DNA from: Leishmania donovani
Taxonomy: Eukaryota > Euglenozoa > Kinetoplastea > Trypanosomatida > Trypanosomatidae
DNA length: 64,000 bases
Assembly: GCF_000227135.1 (NCBI RefSeq)
Contig: NC_018253.1
Span: 642,762-706,761 of the forward strand
Reading direction: 5' to 3'
The position numbers were made by a program, and so were the translations under genes. Numbering within the stretch: position 1 is the stretch's first letter; the number at the start of each line of letters is the position of its first letter. The notes below the pieces were generated by a model. That model did no database searches. It worked only from the letters and a program-made list of their open reading frames with translations, and was not told where the DNA came from. Of the stretch, positions 1 through 8,700 are shown one piece after another.

Positions 1-666
1 TGCGGCTGCCCACTGCTGTGTGCGTGCGCGTGGCTTGAAGGGTGGCCGAGATGCGAGCGCGCGTGTGTGCGTGTGGATGGGAACCAGGAGTAGCACCGTT
101 GCGGAACACGACCCATTGATCTATCGGCGGACTTGCTCTTGGGAGACGTGCGGTGCTGTGCCCGCCGCGCATTCAAGGTCCCTTGGCGGCGATTATATAC
201 CCTCGATGCTGCTTCACAGGATACCCAGCGTGGCCAGAGCTGCTGCTGCTGCTGCGACCCGGCGTGGTGGGTGAGGGCTTTATCTGGTGCGTTTATGCTT
301 TTCGCTTGGTTTGAGCTTAACATAGTGTGGTGCACAGTGAGTAGATGAAGGAGTGGCGTACTGATCTTGAGCGCGCGTATCATGGTTCATGTCCCTTTAT
401 TTTCGTCCAACCTTTGCGTGTTTCTCCCCCTTTTTTTGTTCGTTGTCGGTTGTCGCAACGGAGGCCTTTGTGGTCTTTTCGTGCGTACCCTGACCTCATA
501 CGCGGATGCTTTATGCTTGTGTGAGGGAGCAAAACTCACGTAAACATCCGCGGGCCTTGGTGACCTGTGTTTGTCGTCACCACTTCTTTACCAAAGGGCT
601 GTAGTTCCGCAACAGTTCGATCTCAAAGTCTGTCGGCGAAAGGCGAGGCGCGCAGGGTTCTTCGTG
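1..666. other. Spacer, probable 3' UTR of an upstream gene and 5' UTR of the Eaf6-like gene
   Basis: No convincing coding region. Short open frames here lack a plausible start or coding-like composition. A pyrimidine tract near 421-445 followed by AG suggests a trans-splice acceptor for the next gene. Nothing else recognisable. Confidence 0.6.
421..463 (+). promoter_or_regulatory. Candidate spliced-leader acceptor for the Eaf6-like gene
   Basis: A C/T tract at 421-445 is followed by the first AG at 462-463, about 200 bases before the ATG at 667. This is the usual kinetoplastid acceptor layout. Other AGs (for example in CTGTAG near 600-605) could be used instead. Confidence 0.4.
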
Positions 667-1656
667 ATGAGCCGTCGCCAGAATGGCGGCTCCAAGTCTG
701 CCAACCCAGAGCAGCAGCTGCGTCAGGAGGCGGCCATCTTTCTATCCCCTGACGTGGAGCACGAGTTAGCCCAAATTCTTCAGCGGCGTGAGAGTATCGA
801 AAGGGCTCTGCAGCGCATGGACGTGGAGGTGTACGACTTGGAGACCGCATTCCTGAAGCATTGCGTGTCGCATGGCGGCTCACTCTTCGACGGCTTCGGC
901 CTGGAGCGCCGCGATAATGCGCACCGAAACCCTGTTGCCGTCCTAACACCAGTGGCGACCTGTGCGTCTTCGATTGGAGGAGGAGGAAGTGCGATTGCGC
1001 CACTCAGCTTTGAGGCCACTCCGGGCTCGTCACCAAGCTCTCTGCTGCTCCCCACCGTCGCCAACGGCGAGCACGCGCGCACGTATCGTGTCCTTTCCAG
1101 CTTTTTCGGTGCCGGTGGGGCTAGTGGAGGAAGCAACGGCAGCGCAGCCACAGATCTGGCTGTCGCCTCGCACTCTCCGACGTCACTGAAAGCCGCTGGC
1201 AGCGTTGCATCACCTTCCGCAGCCGCGACCGTCTTTCAGGTCGGCAGCAAAGGGTCGACGGCACCCGCGTTTCACTACCGCATCCACTTTTTCAGCCCCA
1301 GCGAGCGTGTGTTCTCAGCGTGCTCTGTCGGGGCGCTGAGTCGAGTGGAGATTGCCAAGTCGACCCTTGCCGGATCGAGGGGTGAGCCGACCTCCTCGAC
1401 GTGGTCGACAACGGCTGCTGCAGCAGGGCGCGGCAAAGGCTTGGGAAAACGCGGCCGTTTTAGTAGTGGCGGGGACGAGCTCAGAGGCGGCAGGAGTGGT
1501 ACCGCATCGCTCTCGAGTGAATTGGACAGGCGTTCGAATGCGCCACCGTCGCGGCGACATCAACGATACGCGAAGGAAGAAGATGATGCCGATGATGACG
1601 ATGCTTCAGAGAACGGCAGCGGCGATCGTCGCCGTCGACGTCGCCAGACCGAGTAG
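667..1656 (+). CDS. EAF6: Eaf6-like subunit of a NuA4-type histone acetyltransferase complex
   Basis: 329 residues from the first ATG; the reading frame continues upstream but without an ATG. Residues about 29-82 form a charged helical segment (DVEHELAQILQRRESIERAL at its start) followed by a GGSLFDGFG block. This resembles the Eaf6/NuA4 family helix followed by GNIIrGFdgyl. A second family block, FSPSERVFSACS near residues 209-220, corresponds to the 'RlFSlSS' segment. Between them lies about 125 residues of Ser/Gly/Ala-rich insertion, and the C-terminus is acidic and then Arg-rich. In yeast and human, Eaf6 is a small scaffold subunit of histone acetyltransferase complexes, and trypanosomes have an Eaf6 in such a complex. 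A nuclear role is inferred from family membership only. The protein is about twice the length of yeast or human Eaf6 because of the insertion. Confidence 0.75.
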   Translation: MSRRQNGGSKSANPEQQLRQEAAIFLSPDVEHELAQILQRRESIERALQRMDVEVYDLETAFLKHCVSHGGSLFDGFGLERRDNAHRNPVAVLTPVATCASSIGGGGSAIAPLSFEATPGSSPSSLLLPTVANGEHARTYRVLSSFFGAGGASGGSNGSAATDLAVASHSPTSLKAAGSVASPSAAATVFQVGSKGSTAPAFHYRIHFFSPSERVFSACSVGALSRVEIAKSTLAGSRGEPTSSTWSTTAAAAGRGKGLGKRGRFSSGGDELRGGRSGTASLSSELDRRSNAPPSRRHQRYAKEEDDADDDDASENGSGDRRRRRRQTE

Positions 1657-2763
1657 CCGACAGGCGGCCGCTAAGACACTCTCTCTATATATCACGATCT
1701 ATGTAGAGGGGCGTGTGTTGTTGTTTTGGTCGATGCAAGGCGTCTTCACGGCTGTACGAGGTGCTGGCCAACGACAGGAGATGCAAGGGCGATTCTCTAC
1801 GTCAGCTGCAACGACAGCAGCGAACCAAAGGTGGCTGCGCATCCAAGTGCTTGTTTCTCTATCTGTCTCTCTGTGTAACATGCATACTTCCATTTCTTGC
1901 TCACCGCCCCCCTCCCCCTGCTTGGCTCTGCATGACATTGAGCGTGCAGGCGGCGACTTAACTCAAACGCGAGCCGACAGACATGCCCCTCTCCTCCCGC
2001 GTGCCTTGGGGGCCAACCGATATACAAGAGGGCACCGCCGGGCCTTTGTTTGGCGACAAGATGCGGTCACCATGGATGATGTCCTCAATGCCGTGCTCCA
2101 CCTGCAACCTTCATGCAATGCATCCCCCCTTCCTTTCTGTACGTTGCGCGTCTCTCGCACTGACGTACACACGGACGCACATCTTGAAACCACTCACTAC
2201 CACCACCCCTCACCCCTCCTCAAGCCCGCGCCAAATCGTACCAGCACGTGGCGCGCACTGATCTCACCTGTTTCTATTTTTAGTTGTGCGCATTATCTTC
2301 TGCCATCCCCGTGTGAGTAAGCGCTACAGCCGCAGAGGTGGATAAGAAGGGGGTGGCATCCAGCCAGACGGCGTTGTGCACACATACACACTCACACACA
2401 GCGGCAGGGGGCAGATACATCCGCGTAGGGAAGCGGTGAGAGCGTGAAAAGACGCCACGAAAGCCAACAGAGCGAGGGAGCGACAGGAGATCTGCACTAA
2501 CCGTTAAGCAAACCTACCCCTCTCCCTTCTCTGCCGTGCCTCCCGCCACCGCCCTCCCTTTGTTTCTTCTCTGCCGGCTTGTTTGAATTTTTGCGGAGTT
2601 TTGCCCCGTGCTCGCCTGGTCCCTCTCCCTCTTCTTCCGGCTTTCTTCCTCCGTTGCCCAGTGCGTTGAGCGACGAAGCGCTGGAAGCGAACGCAGTCCA
2701 TCTCGTCTCCTCATCCTCTACCCGCTCAGCGCTGGACAAGCAATCACGACACGGAACGGCAAG
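1657..2763. other. Spacer between the Eaf6-like gene and UTP10
   Basis: About 1.1 kb with no supported gene. It becomes C/T-rich towards its end, where the acceptor for UTP10 probably lies. A short CA-rich stretch occurs near 2380-2400. Open frames across it are low-complexity and start without a reliable ATG. Confidence 0.6.
2621..2661 (+). promoter_or_regulatory. Candidate spliced-leader acceptor for UTP10
   Basis: A dense pyrimidine tract (2621-2658) ends in CCCAG with AG at 2660-2661, about 100 bases before the UTP10 ATG. Confidence 0.5.
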
Positions 2764-5700
2764 ATGACGTCACAGCTCGCCTCACAGCTACAGCGGCTGC
2801 AGCAGCGCCCGGATGGGAGCCAGCACCGACTCGCCAAGTCGTTTCTCTTCAGCACGCAGGACGCACAGAGCTTCTCTCGGGAGCAAATTCATCAGCTGGC
2901 GTTGAATGGCCTGCAAGCGTTGACAGCGATGGACAATCGGTTCCACCCTTTCATCCAGGACCTCTTTGACGTGAAGCGTGTGCGTCAAGAGCGCTCGATG
3001 CTGACGACAACGGAGGACTCCACGCTGCGCGTCCGCCTCGAGCACTTTCTCACGCTCCTCAGTCCCCATCTCTTTCTTACTGCGGCGCAACAGGTGTTGG
3101 AGTTCCTGGTGCGCGTTTACGAGGTGCACATCTACGACGTCGCATCCGTGCTGCGCGCCTTCCTGCCGTACCACGATCACAACATCTTTGCCCGCGCACT
3201 GCTACTGCTCGACTTGCGTGACACGGGCTTCGACTTCCTCGCCACAAACCAGCTGCGCGGTGCTCCGCTGCTGCGGGAGCACCTCGTGCTTGCATGTGCC
3301 GAGAGTCGCAAAGCCGCCAGGCTGGTCTGCCTCACGGTCGCCATGCCGTTCCGGTACGAGATCCGACATCATGCCGCCAACGCCCTCTTCGCCAGCGTTG
3401 TGACGCAGCTGACGACGCACAAGGACGCTGAGGCGCTCTGGCGCACGTTTCTGCCGTTTGTGCTCGAGCTGCTCTCTGGCGCCGTTTCGGGCGCAGAGGC
3501 TGGCACCGAGGAGTCGAAGCGTGCACGGCAGAGCGACAACGCACGCGGCGGGAGCAGCCGCGTATCAACGGAGTCTGTGGCCACTGCCCTGGTCGTGCTG
3601 GCTGCCTGGTCGGCCCACGTGCGCTTCTCCAAAGCCATGCTTATCACCATGCTGAAGCCGATCTTTCGCTACACCACGGCAGCAGCCTTCGCAGCGACAG
3701 GCGAGGGCCATCATGGCGCTGGCGTATCCTACCTGCCGGTGCGCGACCTGCTTGCTCTGCTGGAGATCGTGCTAGCGACACAGCACCACGCGCTCTCTGA
3801 CGTATCCGTGGCGCCGCTCCTTCAGACGCTCTTGACGCTACCGTGGCGCACCTTAGCTTCGCAGCTCCCATTTGCGGAGACGACGATGATGGTGGCAGGC
3901 CCCAACGGTGCACCAACAACGTCGCCGCGCCACAGCGCTCTTCTGGCCACGCTGCTGCAGACTGCGCTGGAGCGCCTGAGTAGCGTCTCGGAGGCGCGCC
4001 TGCTGCCCTCTGAAGTCGTCGAATTCCTGACATGCGCGGCGGAGGACTTGCCTCTCTCCAACTATATGGTCACGCGCTACCTGCGCGTGCTCATGACCGC
4101 AGAGGCTGGCGCAAGCCCGGCAGGCGCCGTGGCCGACACACCGGCACGGGCGGCGGAGGGGGCGAGCAACCAATCGCTGTACTACCGTCTGGCAGCGGCG
4201 CTGGAGCGACGGTATGCCATCGTCTTCGACGGCGTGCTATCGGAAGTGCTTCTGCACCCCGAGACGACGGCGGCGGCTACCGCGTTTCTCGCCCGCCACT
4301 TCCGCGGCACGCGGTATGGCATGGTCGAGGTGGGCAGCACGCTCTCCGGGGCTACCGAGACACTGCCTTTGTTCGCGTGCCTGCTCCACCCCGTGCCGGA
4401 AGTGCGCGCGCTGGCTGCCAAGACGCTTCAGGGTATGCCCACAGCGCAGCTGATAAGTGACGCCAGCACGGCCAGCGGCAGTGGTCAGTCCCTCGTCGAT
4501 CTGCTGGCGCATGTCATCTCTTATGAGCGCAACTGCACTGCGGCCGAGGCTTTTGTGGCCACCGCTGCTGCGGTGATGGAGCGGCTGGCGGCTCGGTGGT
4601 CTAGCGAGAAGTCAATGGGGCGCGACGAGCTTGGCTGCCGTGCTGCGTGTCAACTGGTGCGCTCCGTCTACTCCATGGTGCTGGCGTGGTCGCCTTCGGT
4701 GGCCTCTGCCGCGCCGGCAAGCGTGGCAGCACGGGCTGAGGCGCAGCGCCGCGTGGTGCTGCCGCTCGTGACCACTCTCCTGCGGCCGGCTCTACTGACA
4801 TGGACGAGAGGTGCCAGCGCCATGACGTCGGCTGCACAGGACTTTCGCACATCAGTGCTCTACCATGCGACTCTCCTGTACGCACAGTGGGCGGGGACAC
4901 CCTCGGCAGCCATGCAGACCCCAGGCGAAGATGTCGCCCTGGCTGCGCAGGTGGCCAGCGGGCTGGTGGCGACGTTGGAGGCCGGCTGCGGAGGCCCAGA
5001 CGCTCTGGCCCCGCTTTTCCGCGCCCGCTCCGCATCCGACAAGGAGCAGGATAAGAAGACTGCGAGGAACGGCAGTAGTGGCAAGAGGGAGCGACAACGG
5101 GTTGGCCGCCGCTGTATCGCCTCGGCCGAGTCCGACTCCGACGACAGCAAGGAACAGCAGCAATCGCAGGCGGGCAGCAGTGGCCGCAATGGCTGCATCG
5201 TAACCGGCGCGCGCATTGCGTGGTTCACCGACCTCATTCAGTGTGATGCCCTACTTGACTCCATCCGCACCGAGGCACAGCGGCGTCTGCCCGATGCCTT
5301 CGCTGCCGCGCGCACGGCGGCGCGTGAGGCCGCTACAGACCTCTCCAGCGCTGCATCCTGTGAGGTGGAGGTTGCCGTTGCTCTTGCCGCCGCGCTGCTG
5401 CCGGCGATCGGAACAGAAGTGCCCGCCAACGTACTCGAGACGGTGTCTGCTGTCGTGATATTCCTGCATGGCGGCAACGCGGCAAACGACGCCGCGGCCT
5501 CGGAGACTGCCATGGCCAGCAGCGCCACCTCCGCTGCAGCCGACGGGGGGTATCTATATGTGGTTTACGCGACTTTTCTGGACAACGGCAGCGAACGACG
5601 CGTTGCTCAGGTGGGCCGTGGAACGGTGGACGCCGCCACGGCGGCTCGTGAGCAGCTGTACGAAGCTCCTCTCGTTGCAAGAGTTGGAGCCGTGCTGCGT

Positions 5701-8700
5701 GCGGCGCTCACGCGGGTGCTGGCGCGTGCGGCTACGGCGGCCGCTGCTTCCGTGAGCTCGTGGGCGCCGCTCGTGCTGCAGCTTTGCCAAGGCCTCGGCT
5801 TCGTCGGCGCTGCGCTGCCGAGTATCGCGGCGCAGCCAGACGTCTTGGCGCCAGCGTATCTCGAGCTAATCAGCAGCATGACTGCCGTGGCAACGACCGC
5901 AGAGGTGACAAGCGCCGCCGCTGCGTTGCGCCAGGTTGACTGGTACGCGCTTGTAGCGGACGCCGTGTTTAGCTCAGCAGAGCAGAGCGAGGTGAACGAC
6001 GCCCCGTACGCGAAACCGATGACCCTCGCCGCTCTTGCACTTGTGCTCTTCCTCCCGCTCCGCGCCCCATCTACGCAACGCCTGGCGCAGCTGCGCGCGC
6101 TACAGGATGCAGTGGTCACGGCCGGCGCACAGCACGGCAGTACCCGCGGAGGCGCGAACGGACTAACGGGAGAGCAAGTGATTGTTGCCTCCGCCATGCA
6201 GCTGCAGCAAGGTACCTCCTCGTCCACATCGACGTCGGCGTGCACCGTGACGGCGCTGAGCTGCCTGATCGAGTGCATGGCTGTGGAGGAGCGCAAGTAT
6301 CAGCTGACCCCTAGCGCTGCCGCACTCGTATGCTCGCTGCTGAATATGCAGAATGGCACAGACGGCGGTGCGCAGGCGTACGTTGTGCCGGTTGGATGGG
6401 CGCACCGCGTCGTTCGGTACTTCTTTCGCAGCCACAACAGTCACGGCGGTGAGCGTGCGCGTGCCGGCTCTTCCGCTGCTGCTGCTGCGGTGCTGTCGCC
6501 TGCTGAAATTACACCACAGCAGGTCTGCCTGATCGAGGCTATGCTGCCGCGTGTTGAGGGAATTCTCACCAGCATTGAGAACGTCGACGCATCTTCTCCC
6601 TCTTCCTCGACCCGCACCGTCACCGCGGATGCGGCCGACTTGGTCGACGCCGTTTGCAGCCGTCTGCGGCTCTGGGGAAGTGCGAGCGCGAAGGAAGACG
6701 CCGTCACCGGCAATGCTTCCGTGAGGCTGGTTGAGCTGCTTCTGAAGCACCCGTATGTGCACGTGCACCACGGCGGCGGTGCTCGGCCCGTGTACCGCTA
6801 CGCGCTGGCTGCCCTGGCTGTCGGGCTGAGCTACGGTTTGGAGGACCGCCAGTCGACGCAGTCGACCGTCTTCAAGTCGAGGAAGTCGGCCTCCACGGCA
6901 GCGTCTCGCAAGGGCGAATACGCATTGTCGGCTGAGTACCAGCGACTGGTAGCGGCGCGGCTGCAGCCGGTGGTGCTGCATGCCATAGATGTCATTGGCA
7001 CGGATGTGGCCCTGGCGTGCATGGGAACGCTGGGCGGGTACGAGTATTTTTTTCTGCCTCTCGTTGCCTCTGTCGAGAGCGCGACGGCCTCTGCTGGTGG
7101 GCATTCGCTCGTGACATCGAAGGCAAAGACAGCCCATGGTTGGCCATCACAGGCGATGAGCACTGGCCGTGAGACCGCAAGTGAAGCCGTTGCCGTGCTG
7201 CTAAAGCGTGTACACGAGATGCTCGAGACCCTGGCGCCGTCGACCGCCGCGGCCGCTGACGAGACGCCGTCGGCGAAGCACAATGGAGTAACCGAGCGCG
7301 CGGCGGAGGGGGAGGATGGCGCGGCATCCGCGGCATCCGCGCCGGAGGCGCGCTGGCGACCGCCGGCGTCGGCAGCCGTCGCAAACCCGCTAACTTTCGA
7401 AGACGCACGGCGTGTGCTGCGTCTGCCGTCTGTGTGCGCCGCTGCTGCCGGAGGCACCGGCAAATGGCCTCTCGGCGCGCTGAGCCACGAGAGCCTGCGC
7501 CTCCTCCGCACACTGCTTCGCGTGCTGCCCACCGTCGCCATGGACGAGGAGGAGGACGGCGAGAGCATCTTTGCGCTGGTGATGGAGTGCGTGGAGTTGT
7601 ACCCGCTTCAAGGAATGGAGGTGCTGCTGCGTCACGCGGCTTCCTCGGCCGTCTCAGACGATGTGGCGATGCTGCCGCGCGTCCAGCAGCTGCGTCTCGG
7701 TGCTCGCGGCTCGTTGCAAGTTGAAGGTGTGCTGCGGTTTGTGGAAGCCCTCGTGCACGTGTGCACAGATCAGACTCGGCTGCTGTCGGAGAAGGTGACA
7801 GACGGCGCCCATCGCATCAAGAGCCTGCTGCTGCGCGAGATGATGGTGCTGATGGCGCGCCTACTCGTAGATGACCTTAGGGAAGACGACGGCGCTGAGA
7901 AGTATGAGGAGGCATCTGCCGCTTCTCTGAGGCGTTCGGAGGTCGCTACCGACGCAACGGAGTGGCGCCAAAGTGAGCTGCACTTTCATGTGGACACAAT
8001 TGCCGGTCTCCTGCGGGCGACAGAACCGCTTTTGAAGGTGCCGACCGCTACCGCTGCCGCGGCAGTGACTGCCCGCACGAGCGTTGCGGAAAGCAGCACA
8101 TGCCTGCACATCCCGCTCGTCTCTCTCCTCATAAAGCTGGAGCCGTTCGACCACACGGAGGCGCTTGGCTTCCGCAGCGCGCGCGAAGTATGCCAGGAAA
8201 TTCTGTCGAGCTTTGACGTACGCACGCAGGTGGAGTGCCTGGGGCAGCTGATGCGCCTTGTTGCCGACCCGGCGGCGCAGCTCAGCTCCGGCGCCAACGC
8301 AGGGGAGGATGGCGAGGAGCAGCAGCGAGTGCAGCACCTCTTCCGCCGCATGGTGAAGCCGAATCAGGTCATCAACCGCCAGGAGGCGATTATGCATCTC
8401 GTCAATCTGACGGTGAAGTCTGACCTCTTTCTCGAGCCATTCCTCGCCTTGCAGCGTCACGCCCGCTCCAGCCAACCGAGCCGCGCTGCAGAGAGGCGAC
8501 GCCGGCAGCAGCAGCAGCAGCGCGGCGAAAGGAGCACCGGGGCCGACAAGGCGGATGGGAAGGAGAGCGACGCCGACGAGGAGGCTGAGGAGCAGGCTGA
8601 GGGCGCGCCGCAGCGCGAGGACGGCGGCTGCATGGGGCTGCTCGTGAGTGCGCTGGAGCTCTTTGCGCACTACCACGACCTGCACGAGACGACGCGCAGC

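Noticed and set aside
571..666. N-terminal extension of the Eaf6-like frame (similarly for UTP10, the alkyltransferase, ELMO and PAM2 genes)
   Set aside because: These extensions start with TTG, GTG or CTG and run through predicted splice acceptors; the first in-frame ATG was used instead.
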